64,000 bases of DNA from Natrinema versiforme (GTDB lineage: Archaea > Halobacteriota > Halobacteria > Halobacteriales > Natrialbaceae): positions 3,596,001 to 3,660,000 of the forward strand of contig NZ_CP040330.1 in the NCBI RefSeq assembly GCF_005576615.1, written 5' to 3'. Positions 8,934 through 17,450 of this stretch are shown here, piece by piece. The first letter of the stretch is position 1. Each line of letters begins with the position of its first letter. The notes beneath the pieces were generated by a model. The model had not been told where the DNA came from. It worked only from the letters and a program-made list of their open reading frames with translations, and ran no database searches. The translations under genes and the position numbers were made by a program.

Positions 8934-9764
8934 TCAGAGGATTTCTTCGAGCCGATCCTCGAGCTCGAGGTCAGCAACGACCTCGCCGGTGACGCCGGCG
9001 ACCGCGTCGCGGAAGTTCGTTCGGTAGCTTCCCGGGCCCGCGTGGTCCATCTCGGCGGCACGCTCACCGGCGATGCCGAACGCGAGCGTGGCGTGGACGG
9101 CGGCTTCGCGGTCGTCCTCGAGCGCGCCACAGAAGGTCGCGACGGTCGCGCCGAGCATGCAGCCGGTGCCGACGACCTCGCCGAGCATCTCGTGGCCGGC
9201 GGCAACTCGAACCGCGCCGTCGGCGTCCGCGACGACGTCCGTGACGCCCGAGGCGACGACGATCGCGCCGGTCGATTCCGCGAGGGATTGTGCCGTCTTC
9301 TCGATCTCCTCGTAGTCGCCGACGGATTCGACGCCTTTCACGTCGGCCTCGACACCGGCGAGCGCGCTGATCTCGCCGTAGTTGCCCTTGATGACGGTGA
9401 AATCGATCTCCGAGAGGAGGCTCTCGGCGACCGCCTCGCGCGAGGGTGTCGAGCCGACGCCGACGGGGTCGAGGACGACCGGAATCCCCCGCTCGTTCGC
9501 TTTCCGGGCGGCCTCGTGCATGGCCTCGACGCGGGCGTCGGGGACCTGTCCGATGTTGATCGTGATCGCGCGCGCGAGTTCGGCCATCTCGCCGGCGTCC
9601 CCGAAGGAGTCGGCCATCACGGGGAGCCCGCCCCAGTGCAGGGTCAGGTTCGCCACGTCGTTGATCGTCACCGTGTTGGTCAGGTGCTGGACGAGCGGCT
9701 CCGTCTCCCGAACCGCACGGACCGACTCCGCGAGGTCGGCGGCGGCCGTGTCTGTAACGCTCAT
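8934..9764 (-). CDS. thiM: Hydroxyethylthiazole kinase
   Basis: A 276-aa ribokinase-fold enzyme that phosphorylates 4-methyl-5-(2-hydroxyethyl)thiazole for thiamine salvage. Recognisable segments: LVQHLTNTVTINDVANLTL at the N-terminus, PVVLDPVGVGSTP, VIKGNYGEISAL, and the anion-hole motif VVGTGCMLGATVATF. Its ATG overlaps the thiE stop by 4 nt (ATGA), so the two are translationally coupled. Length is normal for the family. Confidence 0.95.
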   Translation of the reverse strand: MSVTDTAAADLAESVRAVRETEPLVQHLTNTVTINDVANLTLHWGGLPVMADSFGDAGEMAELARAITINIGQVPDARVEAMHEAARKANERGIPVVLDPVGVGSTPSREAVAESLLSEIDFTVIKGNYGEISALAGVEADVKGVESVGDYEEIEKTAQSLAESTGAIVVASGVTDVVADADGAVRVAAGHEMLGEVVGTGCMLGATVATFCGALEDDREAAVHATLAFGIAGERAAEMDHAGPGSYRTNFRDAVAGVTGEVVADLELEDRLEEIL

Positions 9765-10426
9765 CGTCCGTTGCCTCCGGCGTCGACCGCCTTCGTCGTT
9801 TCGGCGGCTCGAGCAAGCGATTCAGTCGCGGCTTTCGGGTCCGAGGCCGCCGTGATCTCGGAAATGACGGCCACGCCCGCCGCACCCGCATCGACGACCG
9901 GGGTGGCGTTGTCGGCCGTGATGCCGCCGATCCCGACGATCGGGATCGAGACCGCGTCGGCGATGTCGGCGATCCGTTCCGGCCCGATCCCGTCCTCGTC
10001 CGGATCGACGTCCTTCGAGGACGTTCCGTAGACCGCGCCGACGCCGAGGTAGTCCGCCCCCTCGGCTTCCGCATTCCGGGCGTCCGCGACCGTCGACGCC
10101 GAACAGCCGACGATCGCGTCCGGCCCCAGTAAATCGCGGGCGACCGCGACCGACAGGTCGGACTGGCCGACGTGGACCCCGTCGGCGTCGATCGCCCGCG
10201 CGATGTCGACGCGGTCGTTGACGATCAGGTCGACGCCCGCCTCGGCCGTGAGCTCGCGCAACTCGCGGCCGAGTTCGTACCGCGATCGGGCGCTCGTCTC
10301 TTTCTCGCGCAGTTGGACGGCGTCAATACCGCCGTCGATAGCCGCGCGGACGGTGTCGGGCGTCGACCGGTCGGCCGACAGCGACGCCTGCGTCACGAGG
10401 TAGGTCCGCCAGTTCGAGGGATTCAC
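9761..10426 (-). CDS. thiE: Thiamine phosphate synthase
   Basis: A 221-aa TIM-barrel enzyme joining HMP-PP and thiazole phosphate to thiamine monophosphate. It shows the family motifs QLREKETS, LIVNDRVDIA, DGVHVGQSDL, VGVGAVYGTSSKD and PIVGIGGITADN. It lies first in a two-gene unit with thiM, which supplies its thiazole phosphate substrate. No TPP riboswitch was recognised upstream. Confidence 0.95.
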   Translation of the reverse strand: MNPSNWRTYLVTQASLSADRSTPDTVRAAIDGGIDAVQLREKETSARSRYELGRELRELTAEAGVDLIVNDRVDIARAIDADGVHVGQSDLSVAVARDLLGPDAIVGCSASTVADARNAEAEGADYLGVGAVYGTSSKDVDPDEDGIGPERIADIADAVSIPIVGIGGITADNATPVVDAGAAGVAVISEITAASDPKAATESLARAAETTKAVDAGGNGR

Positions 10427-10503
10427 GCCCGATACCAGTCGGTGGTCACACTAAGCGGCTTCGGTCGAGAGAGTCGGACGCATCGCTCGCCCAGAGAATC
10501 CCG

Positions 10504-11109
10504 CTACGATCGCTCGAGGGACTCGATGCCCGTCCGCACGAGCGAGTCCCAGTCCTCGTCCTCGCGGACCGCCGGAAACGGGCGCGGCCGGTCGGGCGCG
10601 TCGGACTTCTCGGCGAGGGGTCGTCGCCACCACGCCACGTCCTGCCAGTCGGCTTGCGTATAGCCGATCCGGGGGAAATCGACCAGTCGTTCGAACCCCA
10701 TCCGCTCGTGGAAGCGCTCCGTTTCGGGGTTCGGAACCGTCGTCACGGCGTAGGCGTCCCGAATCCCCTGCCGCTCGAGGACGGCGAACAGTGATTCGTA
10801 GAGCGCGCGACCCACCCCGGACTGGCGAGCCGACTCGGCGACGTAGACCGACAGTTCGACGACCCACTGGTAGGCACGGCGCTTGCGCAGCGGTCCCGCG
10901 TAGGTGTAGCCGACGACCTCGCCGTCGATCTCGCAGACCAGCCACGGGTGGTCCTCGAGGGTCGAATCGATCCGATCGGCCAGTTCGGCCTCATCGGGCG
11001 GTGCCTCCTCGAACGTGACCGCCGTCGACTCGCAGAACGGAGCGTAGATGTCTCGGACGGCGGCCGCGTCCGCCGCGGTCGCGACGCGAATCCGCGTGTC
11101 GGACTCCAT
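10504..11109 (-). CDS. GNAT acetyltransferase, phosphinothricin-type
   Basis: A 201-aa N-acetyltransferase starting at ATG 11109. It has the phosphinothricin/methionine-sulfoximine acetyltransferase layout: IRVATAADAAAVRDIYAPF at the N-terminus, ESTAVTFEE, GYTYAGPLRKRRAY, WVVELSVYVAESARQSGVGR (motif A, acetyl-CoA binding), and ERFHERMGFERL. A C-terminal extension of about 35 residues (SDAPDRPRPFPAVREDED) is not typical. The substrate is unknown. It sits 77 bp upstream of thiE on the same strand but is probably not functionally linked. Confidence 0.85.
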   Translation of the reverse strand: MESDTRIRVATAADAAAVRDIYAPFCESTAVTFEEAPPDEAELADRIDSTLEDHPWLVCEIDGEVVGYTYAGPLRKRRAYQWVVELSVYVAESARQSGVGRALYESLFAVLERQGIRDAYAVTTVPNPETERFHERMGFERLVDFPRIGYTQADWQDVAWWRRPLAEKSDAPDRPRPFPAVREDEDWDSLVRTGIESLERS

Positions 11110-11720
11110 GGTCGCCGGTTCCCGTGCGCGGAAGATAAGTTCGCTGAAGCCGGCTCGAGGGCCCGTCGAGAGTCGGCACTGGAGGATAGCAACGAACGCA
11201 CTACTGGTCGCTGGTGGATCGTAACTGCCTCGAGAAGGGCGCTCGTCCGTCGTATCTTCACCTTGTGACCAGAAACACTTAAAGGACGATCGCGGGGAGC
11301 GCGGACATGCCGACTGAGAGAGAAAGCGTTGTGACTGCGAAATTCGTGAAGTGCATCCGAGAACGACGTCTTCCCGTCATAGCTCCACCTTGTGACCAGA
11401 GGCACTTAAAGAACGAGCGGTGGCGTGGGCGAGACGGGATCGGACTCGAGTCGACTCCGAAGGGGACACTCGTACTCGACTGCGCGCCGACCGCTTCGTG
11501 ACGAGCGGATTTCGCGACGCGAACCAGAAGAAGGGGTTCGAAACAGTCAGACGCTCGTCAGACGGACGCCGTTTCGCGACCGTCAGACGTGACACCGTCA
11601 CACGGTCTCCATGCGAAACGAAGGGGTACACTCATCGGTCGCCGTGAATGTCTGTGACCAGACAGATTACGTGCTGTGCCATTGGTGATACTTATTCCGT
11701 CGCGTCCCGTAGGCGCGGAT
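11110..11720. other. Gene-free stretch with two diverged direct repeats
   Basis: No ORF here has family-like composition. It holds two copies of an approximately 58-bp repeat (11232-11289 and 11359-11416, 127 bp apart), best conserved at CACCTTGTGACCAGA followed by CACTTAAA. A third TGTGACCAGA is at 11653. The htpX promoter (ACTTATT, about 11690) is at the right end. Confidence 0.6.
11232..11416 (+). repeat. Imperfect direct repeat pair with TGTGACCAGA core
   Basis: Copies at 11232-11289 and 11359-11416. The last 31 bases differ at about three positions; the first half is more diverged. Each ends in CACTTAAA, which resembles a haloarchaeal TATA element. After the first copy an ATG follows at 11307 at leaderless spacing, but the downstream ORF is not protein-like. 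Confidence 0.65.
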
Positions 11721-12608
11721 ATGAACTGGCAGGCGGACTGGGGATTGCGACTTCGAATGTTCGTGACGATGTTTCTGCTGTTCGCGCTGTACATCGTCTT
11801 CGCCGGCGTGATCACGCTCTACGTCGGCGGCGGACTGTTGCTCTTCGGGCTGTTCTTCGGCGGGTTCTCGCTCGTGCAGTACTACTTCAGCGACACGCTC
11901 ACCCTCCGGAGCATGGGCGCGAAGACGGTCTCGGCCGACGAGTACCCGCAACTGCACGGCTCGATCGAACGGCTCTCGCAGCAGTCCGACCTCCCGAAGC
12001 CGAAGGTGGCAGTCGTCGACTCGAAGGTCCCGAACGCCTTCGCGACCGGGCGCAACCAGCGCAACGCGGCCGTCTGCGTGACGACCGGGATCCTGAACAC
12101 GCTCGAGCAGGACGAACTCGACGGCGTCCTCGCCCACGAACTGGCCCACGTCAAAAACCGCGACATGATGGTGATGACCATCGCCTCGTTCCTCTCGACC
12201 ATCGCGTTCATGATGGTCCGCTGGGGCGCGTTCTTCGGCGGCGGCCACGGCCGCGGTCGGCAGGGCGGGGGCGGCGGCATCGTCGTCGCCATCCTCGTCT
12301 CGCTGGTCGTCTGGATCATCAGCTACCTGCTCATCCGGGCGCTCTCGCGGTACCGCGAGTACGCCGCCGACCGCGGCGCGGCCGCGATCACTGGCAATCC
12401 GTCCGCGCTCGCCTCCGCACTCCTGAAGATTTCGGGCGAGATGGACAAGGTCCCGAAAGACGACATGCGCGAGGAAGCCGAGATGAACGCCTTCTTCATC
12501 ATCCCGATCAAGTCCGGCGTCATCGGTCGCCTCTTCTCGACGCACCCACCGACGGAGAAGCGCGTCGAACAGCTCCGGAGCCTCGAGCGCGAAATGCAGG
12601 CCGTCTAA
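11721..12608 (+). CDS. htpX: HtpX-family M48 membrane zinc metalloprotease
   Basis: A 295-aa membrane protease for quality control of damaged membrane proteins. ATG 11721 lies about 28 nt after a TATA-like ACTTATT and starts MNWQADWGLRLRMF. Two N-terminal membrane helices (residues about 12-55) precede the zinc site HELAHVKN (His139, Glu140, His143). A second membrane pair follows, interrupted by a Gly/Arg-rich loop (GGGHGRGRQGGGGG). The third-ligand region is RYREYAADRGAA. The C-terminus is THPPTEKRVEQLRSLE, as in the family. It normally neighbours PspAB in haloarchaea; here a small gene cassette separates them, flanked by copies of the htpX 3' end. Confidence 0.92.
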   Translation: MNWQADWGLRLRMFVTMFLLFALYIVFAGVITLYVGGGLLLFGLFFGGFSLVQYYFSDTLTLRSMGAKTVSADEYPQLHGSIERLSQQSDLPKPKVAVVDSKVPNAFATGRNQRNAAVCVTTGILNTLEQDELDGVLAHELAHVKNRDMMVMTIASFLSTIAFMMVRWGAFFGGGHGRGRQGGGGGIVVAILVSLVVWIISYLLIRALSRYREYAADRGAAAITGNPSALASALLKISGEMDKVPKDDMREEAEMNAFFIIPIKSGVIGRLFSTHPPTEKRVEQLRSLEREMQAV

Positions 12609-12730
12609 GGGTCGGCTCTTGCCACTCGAGTGTGGATTGCTCCTCGAATCGGCGGTAGACGACAGCTGGCGGGTTCAGGGGTCAGTGGTCAGCCAGTCCG
12701 GGAGTAGAACCACTCCGTCGAACGAAGTGA

Positions 12731-12738
12731 TTTTATAC
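12731..12738 (+). promoter_or_regulatory. TATA box of the small membrane protein gene
   Basis: TTTTATAC in an unusually AT-rich patch, about 30 nt before ATG 12766, as expected for a leaderless haloarchaeal transcript. Confidence 0.55.
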
Positions 12739-12765
12739 CAATAAGTAGTAGATGACATCATCCAG

Positions 12766-13137
12766 ATGTCTGCGAACAGCAATAGTCAGTACGTCCCTCC
12801 GAATGCTATAAAATTACTCGCGGGAATCGTACTCGGCGGGGTCGGTATCGCGGCCGCACTCGAGACGAGCACTGATCCGGAGTCGATGTCCAGTCTCGTT
12901 CTCGTACTCAGTGCCGTTCTGGGGCTCATCGCGGGCGTTGCGGATGATATCGATCCCCTCAATCGCGCACTCGAGCGGGGGTACTGGGTCATCGCCGGCC
13001 TCGCGGTCTTCGCCCTACTGGGGGTTATTTTCACCGCGGACGGAGCCGCGGCACCGCTCGTAATCGGGTTCGCACTCGCGTTCAGTAGTGGTGTCCTCGT
13101 GAGCACGATCGCAACGGTCGTCGTCAAGTCGAGATAG
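12766..13137 (+). CDS. Small four-helix membrane protein
   Basis: A 123-aa protein with four predicted membrane segments: LLAGIVLGGVGIAAAL, LVLVLSAVLGLIAGVA, WVIAGLAVFALLGVIF and LVIGFALAFSSGVLVSTIA. It starts at ATG 12766 with a polar N-terminus (SANSNSQYVPPN). Composition and a strong AT-rich promoter differ from neighbours. It lies between two direct copies of the htpX 3' end, so it was probably inserted between htpX and pspAB. Family not recognised. Confidence 0.7.
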   Translation: MSANSNSQYVPPNAIKLLAGIVLGGVGIAAALETSTDPESMSSLVLVLSAVLGLIAGVADDIDPLNRALERGYWVIAGLAVFALLGVIFTADGAAAPLVIGFALAFSSGVLVSTIATVVVKSR

Positions 13138-13220
13138 CCTATCGCGGGCCGCACCCGAGCGCGGCGTCGATCGAGCGCGAAATGCAGACCTTCTAAGGGG
13201 TGGCCGTCGCTACTCGAGAT

Positions 13221-13871
13221 ATGGGACTACTCGACGGACTCCGCGCCATCCTCGGGTCGCGCGCCGAGACCGACGCCGGACGCGACGCCGACCCGGACGA
13301 CCTCTTCGGGATGAGCACCGCCTACCTCACGATGGAGGCCGATCTCGGCTACGAGTCGCTCGACGTGGGCGCGCTCTGTTTTTCCGGCGTCGACTCGAGC
13401 GACTTCCGGGAGGCCGTCGACGAGGTCGAAGCGATCCTCGAGGCCGGTCGCGAGGAGACGGGCACGGAGTTTTCGGTCACCGTGGACGACCACGGTTACC
13501 ACTGGGTCGTCCTCGCGGACGACGATCCGGAGGACCTGATCACGAGCATGCACTTCGCGGCGGACACGTTCATCGAGCACGGCTACGGCTCGCGGTTGTT
13601 GGCGGCCGTTTTCGCGTACGAAAAGCGCGGCGGCGCGTTGGGCAACCGAGACGGTGGCGAAACCACTGGCGCGGGCGAGTCAGCGTACTGGATCTACTCC
13701 TTCCGTCGCGGGCGCTTCTACCCCTTCGTCCCGAAATCCGGTCGAGAGCGGGACTCGAGCGCGGAATTCACCCTCGAGTCGGCGTTAGACGGCGAACTCG
13801 AGATCGAGCGCGAGAAGGACTACTGGTACCCGCTCTGGCCCAGCGAGGGCGGGACTCATCCGTGGGAGTGA
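13221..13871 (+). CDS. PspA-associated protein PspAB-like
   Basis: A 216-aa soluble protein starting MGLLDGLRAILGSRAETDAG at ATG 13221. It matches the haloarchaeal protein commonly found next to htpX and annotated PspAB: an opening MGLLDxLRxxLG, DLFGMSTAYLTMEADLGY, and a C-terminal YWIYSFRRGRFYPFVP and YWYPLWP. No catalytic motif is visible. Association with HtpX and PspA-type envelope stress responses is inferred from family naming and neighbourhood. An alternative upstream start at 13200 falls in the duplicated htpX tail and is unlikely. Confidence 0.7.
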   Translation: MGLLDGLRAILGSRAETDAGRDADPDDLFGMSTAYLTMEADLGYESLDVGALCFSGVDSSDFREAVDEVEAILEAGREETGTEFSVTVDDHGYHWVVLADDDPEDLITSMHFAADTFIEHGYGSRLLAAVFAYEKRGGALGNRDGGETTGAGESAYWIYSFRRGRFYPFVPKSGRERDSSAEFTLESALDGELEIEREKDYWYPLWPSEGGTHPWE

Positions 13872-14311
13872 CGGCTCGCGATTCGAAGTGAGTATTCGGA
13901 CCGGACACGACTATCGTAGCCACGGAAACTCACTACGCATCGGATCACCGGACGACCGTGCGATCAGTGGGAAATCGGTTCAGTGGCTCCGATAGCGTCC
14001 CGTCTCTCGGTTTCGTGCGTCCGGTCGGCGGACTCCCAAATCGTGTAGGAGTCACTGGTATTGCGGTACCTCGCATACGGGGAAGTACGCGGCAGGAAGC
14101 CACATCAAAACCACATCATCACAACTGCGCCATACACCAGTTGCTCCCTTTTCCTGCCGCCCTCTCAATTCCGACCAGTCCCGGACTCGGACAGATTCGC
14201 CGCTCCCAGTCTGGGAGCGGTGAGTCGCGCGTTCGTTCACGCTCGCTTGACAGCAGGCCGGAGAGCCTATACTCGCGGCGCCACATGTCCGACTAACTAC
14301 TGAGGAGTTCG
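13872..14311. other. Gene-free stretch with a perfect palindrome
   Basis: No supported gene in about 440 bp. The notable item is a 21-bp perfect inverted repeat at 14200-14220 (CCGCTCCCAG, one base, CTGGGAGCGG), about 90 bp before the histidine kinase. Confidence 0.55.
14302..14307 (+). promoter_or_regulatory. Shine-Dalgarno sequence of the histidine kinase
   Basis: GAGGAG, 4 nt before ATG 14312. It supports this start and a leadered transcript, unlike most neighbours. Confidence 0.55.
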
Positions 14312-15931
14312 ATGAGGGTCACTTCCAATCGGTTCGTCGGCCGGCTGATCACCGTGATCGGCGCCCTCCTCTCTCTTTTACACCTCGTCAACGTCATTCG
14401 ATTCGAGACGACGCCCGCGCAGGTGCTCATCGACGGTGCCCCGATTGCCCTCTCGATTGTCGTGGCGGTCGTCGGCGCGTTGCTCGCTCGAGATCGGTTG
14501 GTCTCGAACCAGTTCGTCGGCCGGATGCTGGCGTGGGCGGGTGCCGGCGTGCTGGCGGTCTCGGCGTTGGGTGCGTGGCTGCTCGGGACGGTCGTCGTGA
14601 TCGGGTTCTCGCTGGTCAACCCGTTCGTCCCGATGCTCAACGTCGCGACGTTCGGTGCCCTCGTCGGCCTGCTGGTCGGCGTCTACGACGTACGAGGGCT
14701 GGAACGACAGCAGTCCATCGAGCGATTGAACCGCATCAACGATACGATCCGAATCGCGACCCAAGAAGTGGTGAACAAGACCGACCGAGCCGACCTCGAG
14801 CAGGCCGTCTGTAACCGGTTGAGCGAGTCCGAACCCTACGAAGGCGTCTGGATCGGACGGTACGAGGACGGTATGGAGCGGGTTCGTCCCGTGGCGTGGG
14901 CCGGCTTGGACGACGAGTACGTCGAGTCGATTACCGTCACCGTCGACGACAGTCCGACCGGTGGCGGTGCCGGCGGTCGCGCCATCGAGACGGGAGAGAT
15001 ACAGTGCGTCCCGGACGTCTTCGCGGACCCGACGATGGAACCGTGGTGGGACCTGTTCGAGAGCCGCGGCGTACAGTCGCTGGCAGTCGTCCCGATCGTC
15101 CACGACGAGACCGTCTACGGCTTCTTCAGTATCTACGCGGACCGATGGAACGTGTTCGACGAATACGAACAGGAAGTACTGACGGAACTCGGCGAGACGA
15201 TCGGCCACGCCGTCGCATCGATCGAAGCCCGGCGACGGCTGGCGGACCACGAGCGCGAACTCGCCCGACAGAACGAGCGGTTGGACGCGTTCGCCGGCGT
15301 CGTCTCCCACGACCTCCGGAACCCGCTGAACGTCGCGACGGGCCATCTCGACCTCGCGCGCGAACAGCGAGGCGGTGACGGGGACGGCGATCGAGTGGAC
15401 GAGAATCTGTCCCGGGTCGCGGCGGCCTTAGACCGCATGGAAGATCTCATTCAGGATCTGTTGACACTCTCGAGACAGGGAAAGACTGTCGACGAATCCC
15501 GTCCCGTCTCGCTCCAAACCGCCGTCGACAGGGCGTGGTCGACGATCGAGTCCTCGGAAGCACGGCTTCACGTCGACGGCGACCTCGGGACGATATCCTG
15601 CGACCGGAAACGGCTTCGACAACTGCTCGAGAACCTGTTTCGAAACAGTATCGAACACGCGGGGCCGGGCGCGACCGTCACTGTCCGCCGAACGGACACG
15701 GGGTTCGTCGTCGAGGACGACGGCCCCGGAATCCCGCCTGAGGAGCGACAGACGGTGTTCGAGATGGGGTATACGACGAACGACGACGGAACCGGGTTCG
15801 GCCTCAATATCGTCCGGACCATCGCCGACGCCCACGGGTGGGACGTCTCGGTCGGCGAGAGCGCCGACGGCGGTGTCCGTTTCGAGTTCTCCGGCGTCGA
15901 GGCGGCCGACTCGGCGGCACACGCCGCCTGA
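14312..15931 (+). CDS. Membrane sensor histidine kinase with GAF domain
   Basis: A 539-aa kinase. Four hydrophobic segments (residues about 8-125) form a membrane anchor resembling haloarchaeal sensor N-termini. A coiled linker (LERQQSIERLNRINDTI) leads to a GAF domain (about 150-305; EGVWIGRYEDGMERVRPV, VVPIVHDETVYGFFSIYA). The HisKA phospho-acceptor is VVSHDLRNPLNVATGH. The ATPase has N-box LLENLFRNSIEHAG, G1 VEDDGPGIP and G2 GTGFGLNIV. It probably autophosphorylates in response to a ligand bound by GAF. No cognate response regulator is adjacent. Confidence 0.93.
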   Translation: MRVTSNRFVGRLITVIGALLSLLHLVNVIRFETTPAQVLIDGAPIALSIVVAVVGALLARDRLVSNQFVGRMLAWAGAGVLAVSALGAWLLGTVVVIGFSLVNPFVPMLNVATFGALVGLLVGVYDVRGLERQQSIERLNRINDTIRIATQEVVNKTDRADLEQAVCNRLSESEPYEGVWIGRYEDGMERVRPVAWAGLDDEYVESITVTVDDSPTGGGAGGRAIETGEIQCVPDVFADPTMEPWWDLFESRGVQSLAVVPIVHDETVYGFFSIYADRWNVFDEYEQEVLTELGETIGHAVASIEARRRLADHERELARQNERLDAFAGVVSHDLRNPLNVATGHLDLAREQRGGDGDGDRVDENLSRVAAALDRMEDLIQDLLTLSRQGKTVDESRPVSLQTAVDRAWSTIESSEARLHVDGDLGTISCDRKRLRQLLENLFRNSIEHAGPGATVTVRRTDTGFVVEDDGPGIPPEERQTVFEMGYTTNDDGTGFGLNIVRTIADAHGWDVSVGESADGGVRFEFSGVEAADSAAHAA

Positions 15932-16033
15932 CGGCTTCGTCTCGAGTCTCCTGCCCGATCAGCCACCCATCCGACCGGCAGCACGGTCGCCGTTCCACAT
16001 CCATTATGCCGGTTCGGTCGGTACTCCCGGCCA

Positions 16034-17242
16034 GTGACGGAGTGGAATCAGTACAAGGGCGATTCGCGAAACTCGGGGCTCCGGCGCGACATCGAGGGAC
16101 CGGCTCGGATCGAGGCGGCGTGGACGGCCGACCTCGTCGGCCCGGTCGGGTCGCCGGTACTCGACCGCGACACCGTCTACGTCGGCACAGCAGGGGGCAA
16201 CTGCTACGCACTCGAGCGGGGAACCGGTCGCCGTCGGTGGGTGTTCGAGACGCAGGCCGCGACCGACGCGGCACCGGTCGTCGACCGCGATCGGCTGTAT
16301 TGTGGGACGGCGGACGGCACCGTCCACGCGCTCGATATCAGCACTGGCGAGGCGCAGTGGCACGTAGAGCTACCGGGCGCGCTCGAGTCCCCGCTCGCGC
16401 TCTCCGAGGGGCGGCTCTACGCCGGCCACGCGGCCGGTCTCTCCGCGCTCGAGGCCGAGACCGGAACCGAACTGTGGACCCACGAGACCGAGTCGGCCGT
16501 CGTCGGCTCGCCCGCGATCGCCGACGGACGGGAGGGGGAACAGCGGCGATCGGCGCTGGAGGGAGAGCCGGGCGAGGAGTTGCTCGAGTCGATGGATTCG
16601 GATCTGCTCGCGGCGGAGCGCGGGGAGGAGCCGGATCGGCGGTGGGCGACGACGGCGGAGCGAGCCTTCGTCGGGACCGCGGACGGAACGGTGGTGTCGC
16701 TCGAGGCGGAGGCCGGCGAGGAAGTCTGGACGGCACCGGTCGGCGGGACGGTCGCGGCCGGGCCGACGATCGCCGACGGCCGGGTCTACGTCGGCGACGA
16801 CGAGGGGACGATGGTCGCGCTGGACGCCGCCACGGGCCAGACGTGGTTCACCTACGAGATCCGCGACGGCTTTACCACCTCCGCGACCGTGCTCCCAGCC
16901 GCGGAGACGACCTTTATCGGAGCCGCGGACGGCTATCTCCACGTCACCGATACGACCGTCGGCCGGCGCAAACTGCGCGGCTGGCTGTTCTCGCGCAAGG
17001 GAATCGAACTCGACGGAGCGGCCAGTTCCTGTCCCGTCATCGCGGGCGACGTGCTCTGCGTCGGCGACGCGAGCGGGTCGCTCTACGGCATCGATGTCAC
17101 CGATCCCGACCCCTATTGGCACTTCGCCGCCGACGGCGCTATCAGGGGAACGCCCGCGATCGCCCCGGAGCGGCTCTACGTCGGCAGCGACGACGAACGC
17201 CTCTACTGCCTCGAGTGGGACGCCGACGAGCAACTCCACTGA
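16034..17242 (+). CDS. PQQ-type beta-propeller repeat protein
   Basis: A 402-aa protein made of repeated blades with the PQQ/tryptophan-docking pattern, such as DTVYVGTAGGNCYALERGTG, RLYCGTADGTVHALDISTG, RAFVGTADGTVVSLEAEAG and RVYVGDDEGTMVALDAATG. It starts at GTG 16034 (MTEWNQYKGDSRNSG). No signal peptide, so likely cytoplasmic. An acidic insert (SDLLAAERGEEPDRRW, about residue 185) separates two halves. Such propellers bind partners or cofactors; no catalytic residues are evident. Confidence 0.85.
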   Translation: MTEWNQYKGDSRNSGLRRDIEGPARIEAAWTADLVGPVGSPVLDRDTVYVGTAGGNCYALERGTGRRRWVFETQAATDAAPVVDRDRLYCGTADGTVHALDISTGEAQWHVELPGALESPLALSEGRLYAGHAAGLSALEAETGTELWTHETESAVVGSPAIADGREGEQRRSALEGEPGEELLESMDSDLLAAERGEEPDRRWATTAERAFVGTADGTVVSLEAEAGEEVWTAPVGGTVAAGPTIADGRVYVGDDEGTMVALDAATGQTWFTYEIRDGFTTSATVLPAAETTFIGAADGYLHVTDTTVGRRKLRGWLFSRKGIELDGAASSCPVIAGDVLCVGDASGSLYGIDVTDPDPYWHFAADGAIRGTPAIAPERLYVGSDDERLYCLEWDADEQLH

Positions 17243-17450
17243 TCCCCTGACCGGCCGGCGGTTCGCGGTCCGACGCGAGGTCGCCACACTCCGCCGTACT
17301 GAGTGAGCGGCACCGATTCGTGCCGCCGACACGCGCCTTTCCTCCTAAATCCGTTGCTGCCGTCTCAGTTCACCCCACCGCTTTCCGGCACTTTCACTTT
17401 CACTTCCCTGTTAACGAGGGTTTATGGAGGGTCCGGCACAAGCAGGGAGT

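Larger units (their letters stand above)
12583..13218 (+). repeat. 48-bp direct repeats (htpX 3' end copies) flanking a small inserted cassette
   Basis: The htpX terminal codons and stop at 12583-12630 reappear at 13171-13218 with about 40 of 48 positions identical (both contain TCGAGCGCGAAATGCAG and TCTAAGGG). The second copy would encode IEREMQTF and stop. Between them lies a short segment with one membrane-protein gene. This suggests an insertion that duplicated the htpX end. Confidence 0.8.

Noticed and set aside
11307-11501. 64-codon ORF after a TATA-like box
   Set aside because: Composition is basic and unlike haloarchaeal proteins, and there is no recognisable family. Kept only as a note on the repeat promoters.
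13958-14296. ORFs in the gap before the histidine kinase
   Set aside because: Basic, serine/arginine-rich translations on both strands typical of non-coding GC-rich DNA.
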